From the NCBI GenBank assembly GCA_019918135.1, contig WBZZ01000457.1, forward strand, positions 1-64,000: a DNA stretch of 64,000 nucleotides. The letters are read 5' to 3'. The notes under the pieces were generated by a model that worked only from the letters and a program-made list of their open reading frames with translations, was not told the DNA's origin and did no database searches. This document shows positions 9,677-20,198 of this stretch, in pieces. The position numbers and the translations under genes are program-made. This stretch comes from Paulinella micropora. Lineage: Eukaryota > Cercozoa > Imbricatea > Euglyphida > Paulinellidae. Positions within the stretch are counted from its first letter, which is position 1; every line of letters begins with the position of its first letter.

Positions 9677-10300
9677 GAGACATTTATGACACTGTTTTGG
9701 CCTGGTGGCCAGGGGGGGGGGTCCGAGAAAAAGTGTGATTTTGGGAGGGGGGGGGTACCTCATTAAAAAAGTTGTCATAAGTGTCATAAGTGTCATAAAA
9801 GAAATTTAGCTAAAAATTAAAGGGAGAACCCTGCCAAAAAGGACAAGGGACACCACCCGCCCCTTTTTCCAGGTGGCAGACACATGAGACATTTATGACA
9901 ACTTTTGGGGCCTGGTGGCCAGGGGGGGGGCCAGAAAAATCCCCACGATTTTGGGGGGGGGGGTACCCCGGCCAAAAAGTTTTCATAAGTGTCATAAGTG
10001 TCATAAATAAAATTTAGCTAAAAATTAAAGGGAAAACCCGGCCAAAAAGAGAAGGGGACCACCACCCACCCTTTTTCCTAGGTGGCCGGCGCCATGAGAC
10101 ATTTATGACAACTTTTTGGCCCAGGTGGCGGGGGTGGGGGGTCGGAAAAAAATGGGTGGTTTGGGAGGGGGGACCCCCCTCGGTCCAAACCGTGTCATAA
10201 GTGTCATAAATGTCATAAAAAAATTTAGCAAAAAAATAAGGGAAAATACGGACAACACACACACACCGCCCACCACCAGCACCACCCACCCTTTTTCCTC
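9677..10300. repeat. Three tandem ~210 bp units with TGTCATAA iterons
   Basis: Units begin with GAGACATTTATGACA at about 9,677, 9,886 and 10,096. Each then has a G-rich run, and each ends with two or three direct copies of GTGTCATAA (9,773-9,799; 9,982-10,006; 10,193-10,219). TTTATGACA at the unit start and TGTCATAAA at its end are inverted copies, so each unit can fold. The third unit has diverged. Iteron arrays of this type are seen at regulatory regions and origins; the function here is unknown. The open frames through it on both strands are artefacts of the repeat. Confidence 0.8.
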
Positions 10301-10728
10301 GGCGGCCGGTGGCAAGCAATACCCACCACTCGACCGACCTGGTTGGGCGGGGCCGGCCGGTCGCACGAGGCTCGGCGGTTTCGTCGTCGAGACCAGGTCA
10401 CAACCCTCGAGTCGTCGACCGAGGGAAGTGGGTAGCAGCCGGAACGAAGCTATTGCCATTTTTGCCACTGCTGGTGTGGACAATTTTCCGGAAACTTACC
10501 GCGCCGCAAACATGGGGAAATTCTCGCGAAACTTTTTTCTTTTTGCCTCACCCTGGTTTTTGCTGCTTTAGGTGCCACCGCGCGAAACAATGATGCTGGC
10601 TGTGCGCAACAAACGACTGGCCGCTGGGACGGACGCCCAGCCCGCGAAGCGACGCCGCCGCCTGGAGCTCCCCCCGCTCACGCGCCGCCCCCCGCGAAGC
10701 TATATCGGGCGGGCCGTTCGTCATTTCG

Positions 10729-11310
10729 GTGCAGTCCATATCGGACAGAACCCTTGCTTTGTGTCCCGATCCTCTAGCTGATCTAGGGCTTCCTGCTACG
10801 TATTGGATGTCAGGAAGGGAGGAGACTCACTCTGCACTGGACTCGATATTGTTGGCTAAGCGCATCGACGACCCCGTGGTAAAGGGAATGGCTGATCTGG
10901 TTGCCGCGGAGCACGCGGGTCTATACCTACTAGAGGCGGAGTACGATATTCCGTCTGTGGTCACGGGCTTGGTCGCGGGATACGTCAATCCGTCATACCA
11001 CGAACCACTGCGGGCTGGTGCGTGGAAGAATTCCCGCAACGTCCGTATGCTTCGGTCCTTGTACGAAAAAACGCGGCTGGCTTGTTTATACGTGCCTACT
11101 GTTGGCCAGTGTGACCCGTGGCTCAGGGCTGATGAGATTTTGTGGGATGCGGATTATGACTGGGATGATATATCAGACAGCGAGATGGAGCGACGCGTTA
11201 AAATAACCAGGGGGAAGTACTGGGAAAAGGCAGAGCAGAAGCTCAACAGGCGCCTTGGCCGGTTCTTCAAGCTAGTGGACAAGATGAGACGAAGCGTTCT
11301 GACTAATTAA
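10729..11310 (+). CDS. Unknown protein, giant-virus block
   Basis: A 193-residue frame with codon use like its GC-rich neighbours. It is mostly helical, has an acidic stretch ('DADYDWDDISDSEMERR') and ends in a basic helix (KLNRRLGRFFKLVDKMRR). The first residues overlap another open frame (10,590-10,781, basic, 'PAKRRRRLELPPL'), so the true start is uncertain and the ATG at 10,729 is only the first one in this frame. No domain is recognised. It reads in the same direction as the next two genes. Confidence 0.45.
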   Translation: MQSISDRTLALCPDPLADLGLPATYWMSGREETHSALDSILLAKRIDDPVVKGMADLVAAEHAGLYLLEAEYDIPSVVTGLVAGYVNPSYHEPLRAGAWKNSRNVRMLRSLYEKTRLACLYVPTVGQCDPWLRADEILWDADYDWDDISDSEMERRVKITRGKYWEKAEQKLNRRLGRFFKLVDKMRRSVLTN

Positions 11311-11329
11311 ATTGCTTTTTTCTTCTCTG

Positions 11330-11346
11330 TTTTAATACTATTATAG
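11330..11346 (+). promoter_or_regulatory. TTTTAATACTAT promoter-like box
   Basis: The sequence TTTTAATACTATTATAG lies 10 bp before the ATG at 11,356. The same 12-mer followed by AAGAG occurs at 18,210-18,226 between two divergent genes. In this GC-rich block such AT-rich boxes stand out and fit a viral promoter. Confidence 0.5.
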
Positions 11347-11355
11347 TGTTCCGAT

Positions 11356-11574
11356 ATGCTGGCCGTCTGCCCTACTTGCGGCGCCTGCTTTTTCGAAGGC
11401 CAGCTGTATTGGTCCGGCACCGGCAAGAGAGGCGACCCTCGAGACTTGGCCTCGCTCGTGTGCCGCCCTTATGGCGACGGAGCCTGTATCAACCCCGCTC
11501 GCGATATCCCTGGCGGAGACACTTGGAAAGCACGCATGCGCTTCGTCGACAATTTTCTAGACGAGATTCTGTAA
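11356..11574 (+). CDS. Small CxxC protein, unknown
   Basis: A 72-residue protein. MLAVCPTCGACFFEGQLYW opens with C-x2-C-x2-C, and two further cysteines lie near 36 and 44 (SLVCRP, GACIN). These could make one zinc site of the rubredoxin or ribbon type. The C-terminal part is helical and acidic. The start follows the TTTTAATACTAT box, and the next gene begins 50 bp after its stop. No family is recognised. Confidence 0.5.
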   Translation: MLAVCPTCGACFFEGQLYWSGTGKRGDPRDLASLVCRPYGDGACINPARDIPGGDTWKARMRFVDNFLDEIL

Positions 11575-11624
11575 AACGTAGTAAAAAACTTTTTCCTCCT
11601 GTTATATCATTTAATCAGCAACAA

Positions 11625-14600
11625 ATGGAAGTTGCGAGGTCGTATAAACGGCGTCGTTTGGATGGAGCGGCCGGCGATTTCGTGCTACCGGTCGATGGAC
11701 AGGCAGGTGACGTCTTGATTAGTGACGGTGACGGGGGCGTGAGATGGTCCACGGGTGGAGTGGCCGCGAACGAGGCGGTAGCGCTTAATACCGCCCACAG
11801 ACTGACCACGTCCGGAAACCCGCACTTGGTCGATCTAGCGGACCTGATTACCTTGACGCTGGATACCGAAGCCAAAGTTAACCAGCCGGCCGGGATGACT
11901 TCTAACAGCTCTGCGGGCTTTGTGGCCTCGGCCTCTAGCAATTCTGCTCAAGCCTACCTGGCCTTTGACAGCGACTTCTCGACCTTGTGGGGCACAACCG
12001 CCCCCGACAGCTACAGCGGCAACAACTACACCGCCATGATCGAGACGGTGGTAGACAATCTCGCCGTGACAGGCGCGTGGCTGCAGCTCGATCTGGGCCA
12101 GCACGCTAGACTGACTGCTTACCACGTCACGTCCGCGGGCGCCATCACTGCGCCCAGAGACTGGGTAGTCGCTTATAGCGCGGACGGCAGCCGGTGGTTC
12201 ACTTGGGACAGCCAGACGGCCCAGACCTTTGTAGGCGACAGCCTGCGCACGTTCACGCCTGCGACCGCGGCCGATTACGCCAGGTACCTGCGCGTAATCT
12301 GCACTAAAAACAACGGGGCGGGGGTCTGGTACATGCGGAGCTTGGCCTTCGACTACCAGCTGTACAATGCCGGCTGCATCGAGAACACTAGTTACCCTAC
12401 CAAGGCCTCTCAGCTGGCGCCCAAGGCGTACGTCGACCATCAGGTGGCAGGGGCGGTGAAGTTCCCGTCGGTCATGCCTACCCAAAACGACTGTATCGTG
12501 ACCATGGATCCAGACGGTTCGATCTTTGCGGTCAAGGACAGGACGCTCAAGCAGCCGTCTTTGGCTCCTAGCGGTAATGGCGCAATCGTGCTCATGGACA
12601 CCGACTACACGGTCACGACGATCCCTGACACTCTCGCGAGGCTGCCTAACTCCCTGCCCGCCTCGACCGCGCAGCTGGTGACGGTCGATCCAGACGGCGT
12701 GCTAGGCCTGAGCAGCCAATTAAGCTCATCAACGCTCACGCTGACAGGGGCTGGCGGCAACAGCACTCTATCGGCTCCTTCCAGTGGTTCTTGTGCACTC
12801 AAGCTGCCTGCCTCGCTTCCTGCAAGTACGAAGCTGTTGGCGGCCGGAGCGGACGGTGCAATGAGCTACGCGGAGGGCGACTTCTTGCCCATGCCCGTCA
12901 CTAGCGGCATACTGGTGAAGGAAACGGGCGTGATCAACACCAAGACGATAGAAGATCTCTTCCGACAGGCTAGCGGCGCGCTCGCTGTAGGCTACCTGGC
13001 CGGCGGGGACATGAAGCAGGGGGCAGCCAGCATAGCGATAGGCGATTATACTGGGATGGTTACGCAAGGCTCGGGCGCTGTCGCAGTGGGAGATGCTACC
13101 GGAAACGAGAATCAAGGCGACAACGCCGTAGCGATAGGCGCGACGGCGGGCAATACCAACCAAGGGGTGCGATCCGTGGCGATAGGATATTATGCGGGCA
13201 CCACAAACCAAGGAGCGCGGTCCGTAGCTATCGGGTCACATGCGGGCGCCGTGTTGGGGGCGGACAGCATTGCGATTGGCGGGTGCGATAACGCCCTATC
13301 GGTACCTGCAACAAACGCGATCGTGCTGAACGCGAGCGGTGCGGACATGAATGTTAGCACATCTGGTTCGACTACCATCAGGCCGGTGAGGTCGGGCCAA
13401 GCGAGCGGTTTAGGCCAGAAGGTGCTGCAGTACAACCCGAGCACGTACGAAATGTCCCAAAGCAGTTTCTCGCTGCCGAGCTCGCTGCCAGGCAGCACGT
13501 CGCTGGTGACGCTCGACTCGGTAGGCCAGCTCGGCACAAGCGGTGCTGGCACGCTGTCGCTCATCGGGGCAGGCGGCACCAGCACACTTTCCGCTCCTGG
13601 CACAGGCTCCAGCGCCATCAAGACTTTTCAGTGGTCTGCCGTCCGTGGTATCGCTAGTCACGGTAGATGGCAGCGGCAGCCTGGCACATGCGCAGCCGGT
13701 TGGACACAGTCTTGCCTTTACAGACTCTCCGAGCGGCAGCAGAATGCCTAACGGCATGACATCCGCGAGCTGGACGTCGGGCAGTCAAACGTTTGTCGTG
13801 AGCGCTAGTGGCTCGTTCAGTACGTCCGTCCCTTATAAGGCGTTTGATAGTAACGGCACTGGTACTTTCTGGTGTACACCACTGAGCGTCTACAACACCT
13901 CAACTGGTGCCTACACCAGCAACAAGTTCAAGACAGTGGGAGGCTCGAACGTGAATGGGGAGTGGATCCAGCTCGATTTCGGGGCGGAAGTGCGGCTGAC
14001 CACGTACTACATCACTACTTCTGTAAATAGATCGCCTGGTAAGTGGGTGATGGCAGTCAGCGACGACGGGAATACTTGGACCACCTGGCAAGCACAGACA
14101 ACAAGATACACCTTCACCGACGCTACAGAAGCTGCTTTTACGCCTCCTGCGCCCGTGATCTGTCGGTATGCGGTGCTGATAGTAACTGAAAATACTGGCG
14201 TTAATAACTACTTCCAGATCAGCGCGCTGAGTTTCGATTACAGCGGGCTTGCTCTCAGAGTTAAGAACCTAGCACTCCCCGCAAACGGGACAGACGGCGC
14301 CAACAAGAGCTACGTGGACTCGCATGCTCACACGTCACCACTGACGATCGGCACCAGCACGATGGCGAGCACCGGGACGGTCGCGCTGAGTCTGCCCAGC
14401 GCGCTGCCCGCCAGCACTTCTTTGACGTCGCTGACCTCTGCGGGGCAGCTGAGTGCCTCTGCACTAAAGGTGCCGGCCTCTCTGCCAGGCAGCACTTTGC
14501 TAGTGACCCTCGACTCTGGTGGCCAGCTCGCGACGGGGGCTGCTAGCTCGCTGTCACTCAGTGGTGCGGGAGGCACCAGCACGCTCTCCGCTCCAGCCTC

Positions 14601-16866
14601 TGGCTCTTCTGCACTCAAGCTGCCGACCGCGTTGCCCTCTGCAGGACAGACTGCCCTGGTCACACTTGACAGCAGCGGTAGCTTGGGCACGGGTGCCGCG
14701 ACCTCGTTAACGCCGTACTCGTTCCCTGTCTGGAGCAACGCCTCGTCTAACAGCGCCACGTGGTCATTGTCAGCCTATGCTTATGAAACAGGTTATGGCG
14801 ATACTTGGCAGCCGTGGAGAATGTTTGACAATATTACCACAGGTGACACGGGCTTTTTAGGCAAGATATTTTACAACAGCAGCGGGGTCTACACTGCATC
14901 GCTCGTCACTGGTCTCGGTTACACTGTGCAGTCAACTAACGGGGTACAGGGAGATTGGTTTCAGCTGCGTCTCGTGGACGGGACTAGCATGCGCCTGAAG
15001 GACTTTGACTGGTATCCGCGCCTGGCCGAGGTCAACCAGTGGTCTACCTGGCCTCGGCGGATAGCGGTGTTTGGCTCTAACGAAGCGTCCGCTACTCCCA
15101 GTAGCTGGACAGAGCTGTACCGCTCCGGCAGCGACATGCCGACTTGGCTAGTCTCCGAGCTTTACAGGACTTTCACTCTTACTAGCCAGGGCTACTACAA
15201 AGTCTACCGCTTTGTCATAGAGTCACTCTATGTCCCCGTAGGCGGGAATGGTTATATACGCATTGCGGAGATCAAGCCCAGGTTTTGGACAGGGAAACAG
15301 GCATTCGCGATCGACGCTGATGGCTATATCGTGTTCGGCTCGACCCCGGAGTCGCACTCACACACGTCGCCGCTGATGATCGGCACCTCCACGCTCACGA
15401 GCACCGGGTCGGTCGCGCTGAGTCTGCCTAGCGCGCTGCCGTCCAACACGTCCTTCGTCTCCCTGTCTAGCGGGGGGCAGCTAGCCGCCTCATCTGTCAG
15501 AGTGCCTGCTAGCCTGCCCGGCTCGACGTCGCTGGTCACGCTGGATTCGGCGGGCCAGCTTGCGGCCAGCTCGTTGTTGCCAGCCTCCACACCGGCCCAG
15601 ACCGCCGTTCTGAGCCTGACTTCTGCGGGGCAGATGGTGACCCAGAGCACTTCGACCACGGTCGTCACTTCTGACTCGGTGACGCTGCCGACCTGGACTT
15701 CCATATCGGCCTATACGCCTACCACGGACCCTAACTGGGTGCTCAGCCACTCTTCCGCACAAGCAAGCCAAGAGAGCTGGAGGGTTTTCGATGGTGTCGC
15801 CGCCAATGGCTGGACTAGCCTCGGCAACTACAACTCGGACGGGAGTATCAACACGACCAACAACGCCGTTACCAACGTGGGCGGCAGCAACGTGTACGGC
15901 GAGTACTTTACGCTCCAGCACCAGCGGCGCCGTTACAGAATCACGAGCTTCGCGTTGACCAACGGAGTTACTCTCAGTACCTCAACCAAAAGCTTCACGT
16001 TGGCGGGGTCGGACAATGGCAGTACCTGGACACTGGTCTGGTCCGGTAACTTCTCTTTTACCACGACGTCACAGACCCTGAACTCGAGCGCGCCCGCTTC
16101 GACCGCGTTCTATTACTACCACCGGTTTATTGTCACTTCGGTACATTCGAGTGCCGCGTCCGTCGTGGGGACCTTTGCGCCCGTCGTTGAGTCCGAGGGC
16201 GTGTCGGCCACTGCCACGGGCCTCACGGGCGTGGATACGATCACGAGCGGCAAAGTCACCACGACGTTGCTGACCGCGCTGCCCTCCGCCGGTACGGACC
16301 GCGTGGTACAGATCAACGACCTCGGGCAGTTCGAGCTGGGCACCTGGGACAACGGCCACTGGCTGTGCGAAACAGTGCTGACTTTTGCTAATGGTGCTGC
16401 TAGGATCATGACTTACGACAACACGGTGAGAATTGCACCTTCCTTTGGCAATATCACTCGCTTGACTAGCAACTCGGGCAACGCTTCTACCAGCTACACC
16501 ACGTTCCAGAACACTTCTGGCATGACCAGGAAATGGCTCGTTGCTGCCTGCGTCAAATTCAAAAACACCGCCACGAGCAGTCCCATGAACGCCGAGGCCT
16601 GGGTCGAGAAGAGCGCTAGCAGGCCGGCCAGCAACGTGGCCATCGGGACGGCGCGCTGGCTGCACTCTTCTGCCTTTAGCAACGGTACTTCTTTCAACGG
16701 GCAGTATACGACAGTGAACCTGTCTGGCGTAGTAGAAGTGGCCGCGAACGAGTACATCTGGATCGAGGTTACTGGAGGTACAGCAACTGCCGTAAGTTTC
16801 ATTGCAAACATTGGATCAGCCGTCTATGAAAGAGGTTTTGTGTCTATTACCGAGATCCCGGGCTGA
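11625..16866 (+). pseudogene. Long fibre-like protein with YadA-head and discoidin-like modules, broken
   Basis: The region encodes a modular surface protein. From about 11,900 to 12,360 is a discoidin-like (F5/8 type C) beta-sandwich: 'AYLAFDSDFSTLWGT', 'WLQLDLGQ', 'WVVAYSADGSRW'. Similar modules recur at about 13,750-14,250, 14,710-15,290 and 15,680-16,190. From 13,000 to 13,270 are four or five copies of 'xAIGxxAGxxNQG', the repeat of YadA-type trimeric adhesin heads. Between modules lie repeats of 'SLP(G/A)STSLVTLDSxGQL' and 'GAGGTSTLSAP', which look like short fibre-shaft units. Trimeric fibres of phages and giant viruses bind host sugars with such domains. The start at 11,625 is the first ATG after the upstream gene. 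The gene is broken (about one break). Confidence 0.55.
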
Positions 16867-16903
16867 TTTTTTTTTCTTTCGATCCTGTATTTTTTAATTA
16901 AAA

Positions 16904-17191
16904 ATGGACGCGTTGAGACAAGCACTAGCCGAGAACGAGAACGAGCTGGCCACGTGCCTAGCCCGCCGCCGGATACTGGCCGTAGAACGAGAGAAGTTAC
17001 AGCTGCAGATTGCGCTGTGTGAAAAGGTCTGCTGTGACAAGGACATGCGCGAGCAAGTCAAGACGCTCATCCAAGAGCAAGAAGAGGCCGAGGCAGCAGC
17101 GGCCGAGGCAGCCGCCCACGCGGCAGCAGCCGAGACCGAAATGGCTCTAGAAGAGACGATCGTAGAGATGCCAGACACCATCAATGGCTAG
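16904..17191 (+). CDS. Small coiled-coil protein
   Basis: A 95-residue protein, MDALRQALAENENELAT onwards, predicted as a single long helix with heptads in residues 1-45 and an alanine/glutamate-rich second half (EEAEAAAAEAAAHAAAAE). The ATG follows an AT-rich box (ttttttaattaaaa). Its stop codon overlaps that of the convergent ribonucleotide reductase gene by 4 bp. It could be a structural or oligomerisation factor; no homologue is recognised. Confidence 0.55.
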   Translation: MDALRQALAENENELATCLARRRILAVEREKLQLQIALCEKVCCDKDMREQVKTLIQEQEEAEAAAAEAAAHAAAAETEMALEETIVEMPDTING

Positions 17192-18165
17192 AAGTCTTGG
17201 TCTAGGCCCCATTCCGGCTCCTTGGCCGGCGCCCGCGCGTACTCGCTTACTCTTTTCTCGAAAAAGTTGGTCTTGCCTACCACGCCTAGCTGCTCCATGA
17301 AGGGCAAGGGGCACTTGGCCACCCCGTACAGCTTTTCGCTCAGGCCCAAGTTCTGCAGCAGGCCGTCCGCCACAAACTCGACGTACCGCTCCATCAGCGT
17401 CGCGTTCAGGCCCAGCAGTGCCACCGGCAGCGACTCGCTGATGAACCTCCGTTCGACCTCGACACAGCCCGCCACGATCTGAAGTATGCGCGACATCTGC
17501 AGCTTGTTCGACACGTGGTGCTTGTACAAGTGGCACGCGAACAGGCCGTGCTGCGTCTCGTCCCGCGCAATAAACTCGTTGCTGGTGCACAGGCCCTGCA
17601 GCAGGCCCGGGTGCTTTTGTTTCAGCCAAAAGATGGAGGCGAAAGAAGAGGCGAACTGGACAAGTTCCACACAAGCGAACGCCACCAGCCGCTCGGCAAA
17701 CGAAGACCGGGCCGGGCTGAGCCACTGCAGCGCCCATTTCGCTTTTTGGGCGACGGTCGGGACCTGCGTGATCGCATTGAACAGCTTGTCCTTCTCTTGC
17801 TGGTCGCTGATGATCGTGTCGATCAACAGGCTGTAGGTCCGCGAGTGTTCGGCCTCAGTAAAGATCTGGTAAGAATAAAAAAGTCTCGCTTCGGAATACT
17901 GCACTTCGGCCAGAAAATTAGCGGCCAGGTTCTCTTGGATGATGCCGTCCGAGCTAGCAAAGAAGCCCAGCACCATCTTAATAAAATGCTGTTCATCGGC
18001 ACTCAGTTTCTTGAAATCGGCCTGTTCCCGGCTCAGGTCTAGCTCATCTGCCGTCCAGAACGACCGCAGGGAAGCTTCATAGAATGAATACAGGTCCGGA
18101 CGCCGTATCGGGAAGAGACAAAATCGCGATGCTTCCGGCACGAGCAGTTTTTCTTCAGTGTCCAT
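17188..18165 (-). CDS. Ribonucleotide reductase small subunit (class I)
   Basis: A 325-residue protein, usual length for the R2 family, reducing ribonucleotides to deoxyribonucleotides with a large subunit. All metal ligands are present: D73, E104, H107, E167, E203 and H206. The radical tyrosine Y111 is also present, in 'TEAEHSRTYSL'. The C-terminal end (LDQDF) matches the tail that docks on the large subunit. 'NFFEKRVSEYAR' near the end is typical of eukaryotic and giant-virus R2. I chose the ATG of MDTEEKLLVPEASRF at 18,165 because the upstream extension runs into the divergent promoter region. No intron. No large subunit lies in this window. It looks whole and so may be recent or under selection. 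Confidence 0.95.
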   Translation of the reverse strand: MDTEEKLLVPEASRFCLFPIRRPDLYSFYEASLRSFWTADELDLSREQADFKKLSADEQHFIKMVLGFFASSDGIIQENLAANFLAEVQYSEARLFYSYQIFTEAEHSRTYSLLIDTIISDQQEKDKLFNAITQVPTVAQKAKWALQWLSPARSSFAERLVAFACVELVQFASSFASIFWLKQKHPGLLQGLCTSNEFIARDETQHGLFACHLYKHHVSNKLQMSRILQIVAGCVEVERRFISESLPVALLGLNATLMERYVEFVADGLLQNLGLSEKLYGVAKCPLPFMEQLGVVGKTNFFEKRVSEYARAPAKEPEWGLDQDF

Positions 18166-18282
18166 AATTCGCTCAGCTGCCTGTTGTCCAGTTTCAGCAA
18201 GGCCATCTCTTTTAATACTATAAGAGGGAAAGAGGATATATTTTTTTTTTCTTATGGCGCAAAACAGAAACAAAGACTAACT
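18166..18282. promoter_or_regulatory. Divergent promoter region with TTTTAATACTATAAGAG
   Basis: A 117 bp spacer separates the start of the RNR gene (minus) and the gene at 18,283 (plus). It holds TTTTAATACTATAAGAG at 18,210-18,226, shared with the spacer before 11,356, and a poly-T run at 18,241. Both transcripts probably start here. Confidence 0.5.
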
Positions 18283-18630
18283 ATGTTGCAAAGACGTAAG
18301 ACCGAACAGCGGCTGATGCCCTCGTCGCCAGAGTCCATCACCGTAACCTCGCACGAGCTCGCACTCGAGCTCAAGCGCAGCTACAGCGATTTCTCTTGGC
18401 AGAGCGTGCCGCAGCTCATTGTTCACGGGGTCAAGTACCTCGCTCTCTATACTAATCATACGGGCGAGGAGAAGAAGCAGATCCTCATTTCGGTCCTCGT
18501 CGACTTGTGTCCCGACGATAACGTGGACAAGCTGATCCCGCCCGTGGTCGACGTCATCTGGGAGCTCGTGAAGGCCGCCCTCGCTACCAACTGCTGCGAG
18601 CTGTGTCCCAAGGTCTGCACCATCAGCTAA
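18283..18630 (+). CDS. Unknown small helical protein
   Basis: A 115-residue protein from MLQRRKTEQRLMPSSPESI. The middle (QLIVHGVKYLALYTNHTG) followed by 'EEKKQILISVLVDLCPDDN' and 'LIPPVVDVIWELVKAA' resembles small conserved virus proteins with the pattern 'G-x-(E/D)KK-x-(L/I)-x-x-VL' followed by a hydrophobic 'IPxVxDxI' helix. I cannot name the family with confidence. The C-terminus has a cysteine cluster (CCELCPKVC). It ends 4 bp into the convergent gene at 18,627. Confidence 0.6.
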   Translation: MLQRRKTEQRLMPSSPESITVTSHELALELKRSYSDFSWQSVPQLIVHGVKYLALYTNHTGEEKKQILISVLVDLCPDDNVDKLIPPVVDVIWELVKAALATNCCELCPKVCTIS

Positions 18631-18998
18631 GTAGGCATCGGGATCAAGTGCCTGCCCAGCGTCACGGGCGTGCCGTGGTGGATTCTGACCGGCTCGCCGC
18701 TCGTCACCATCTGCGCGCGCGCTTTGGCCAGCTTCTCGCGGTCCAGGCGGTGCGCCCACAGCACCACGCCCGGTATAACTTGCTCGTTCGAACGCACTTT
18801 CTCCAGGGCCATGGTGATCTTGACCAACAGCACGTCCGCCGCTAATCTAAAGCGCCTCTTCTTGGCCATCTCGACCGACAGCTCGTTCTTAACCATTTCA
18901 AAGAGTATCTCGCAGGAGAAGTGGCGCTCGGCTTTCTGTCCAAAGCTGAAAAAGCTGTTGGTGCCCGAGACGATGGCTACTACGATCAGGCAGGTCAT
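18627..18998 (-). CDS. Unknown protein with N-terminal membrane segment
   Basis: A 123-residue protein. Residues 1-12 (MTCLIVVAIVSG) are hydrophobic and could be a signal anchor. The remainder is basic and helical (VEMAKKRRFRLAADVLLVKITMALEKV) and ends 'LGRHLIPMPT'. It is convergent with and overlaps the gene at 18,283, and lies just before the membrane protein gene on the same strand. No family is recognised. Confidence 0.45.
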   Translation of the reverse strand: MTCLIVVAIVSGTNSFFSFGQKAERHFSCEILFEMVKNELSVEMAKKRRFRLAADVLLVKITMALEKVRSNEQVIPGVVLWAHRLDREKLAKARAQMVTSGEPVRIHHGTPVTLGRHLIPMPT

Positions 18999-19037
18999 GC
19001 TGACCCAGTCGTAGCCCGCCCGCCAGAGAGTCTAACA

Positions 19038-20198
19038 TCAGAGCGGGCCCTCTGATGTTTCGCTAGTTGGGTGTTGCAGGTAGTCAGCCATGATGCTCGA
19101 TATCACCTGCACTGGCATAACCCGGTCTAGCTCGTTCCGCGTGTAGATGGGCCGGGCGACGGTCCTGAGGCAGGCGAGCGCCAACAGCAGCAACAACGTC
19201 AAGTGGGAGCCCACGAGCACGAGGTTCAGCCCCCGGTTCCTGCCCCAAGGCCAGACGTAGGTGCAGACCGTCAGCGCCACTAACGCCGGACACGCCAGGC
19301 AGGCGGCCCCCGCGCGCACCGCCACGTGCCAGCCTTTGTCCCACCAGACCTCGCACGCGCACCAACACGCAAACGACAGCGTGTACGCCAGCAGCCAGGT
19401 CGCGCGGAACGCCTCGTTCCAGAAGGCCAGCTCGAGCAGCGCCAAATGCACGAACCACGCCAGCGCGTACAGGTAGGTGAACGCTAGTGGCGCGGGCGGG
19501 GTCACGTGCGCCGTCACATCGTATTCCAGCGTCTGCGGAATCTCTCGGTGCCTGGCCTGCAGCCACCTGACCGTGTGCCAGCGCACCGCGCAAAACACCA
19601 AGAGGTTCCACAGGGTCAGCGCCAACGCCAACACTGGCACCCAAGCGTTGCGTAACATGCGCTCAGGGTCGGTGGCCCACAACCAGCTGGTGGCACTGGA
19701 CAGAGCGCAGGAGCTTAGCAGGAGTTCGTGCGGGGCAGTACCTTGGGGCAGAAAGCGAGGGTCCGTTTCAGGGTGTGGGACCCACAGATCTACTACCCTA
19801 GCCAGCACCAGCGACGCCAGGGGGATCCAACAGCGTGCCGGCTGCTCTTTAAGGCCCAGGATAAGACTCCACCCCAGCGCCGTCGAGAATAGGATCAGTT
19901 TGCAGATCTCTAGCAAACAGACGCCAGCGGGCGTGCAGCAATTGATCTGCACTTCGGGACAGCAGCCGTGATTGTACACACAGTTACATCTCCGCTTGTC
20001 TTGTTCGTACAGACAGCTCAGCCAGAGCGGTATGCCCACCCCTAGCACATGCGCGTTGCGCTGGCACGTCTCTTTGTCGGCAAGACAGATCACAATGAAT
20101 ATAAGTAACACAAGAAGACCGCAGGGTAAAAGCAATGAAACGCTGAACATAACAAGATAAAATTCACGCGAACAGCTCCTGTCACAGTTGACTATCAT
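19038..20198 (-). CDS. Multi-pass membrane protein, unknown
   Basis: A 386-residue protein starting MIVNCDRSCSREFYLVMFSV at 20,198. The frame continues upstream into low-complexity sequence that is unlikely to be coded. A first transmembrane helix (residues about 13-38, LVMFSVSLLLPCGLLVLLIF) is followed by a cysteine-rich loop (CNCVYNHGCCPEVQINCC). Six or seven further hydrophobic helices follow, for example 'LEICKLILFSTALGWSLIL' and 'LVLVGSHLTLLLLLALACL'. The cysteine loop suggests a disulphide-bonded outer domain. It probably sits in a host or virion membrane. No family recognised. Confidence 0.6.
   Translation of the reverse strand: MIVNCDRSCSREFYLVMFSVSLLLPCGLLVLLIFIVICLADKETCQRNAHVLGVGIPLWLSCLYEQDKRRCNCVYNHGCCPEVQINCCTPAGVCLLEICKLILFSTALGWSLILGLKEQPARCWIPLASLVLARVVDLWVPHPETDPRFLPQGTAPHELLLSSCALSSATSWLWATDPERMLRNAWVPVLALALTLWNLLVFCAVRWHTVRWLQARHREIPQTLEYDVTAHVTPPAPLAFTYLYALAWFVHLALLELAFWNEAFRATWLLAYTLSFACWCACEVWWDKGWHVAVRAGAACLACPALVALTVCTYVWPWGRNRGLNLVLVGSHLTLLLLLALACLRTVARPIYTRNELDRVMPVQVISSIMADYLQHPTSETSEGPL

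Noticed and set aside
10014-10593. Several frames of 95-150 residues on both strands
   Set aside because: They lie in the 210 bp tandem repeats and G-runs and show no coding bias beyond composition.
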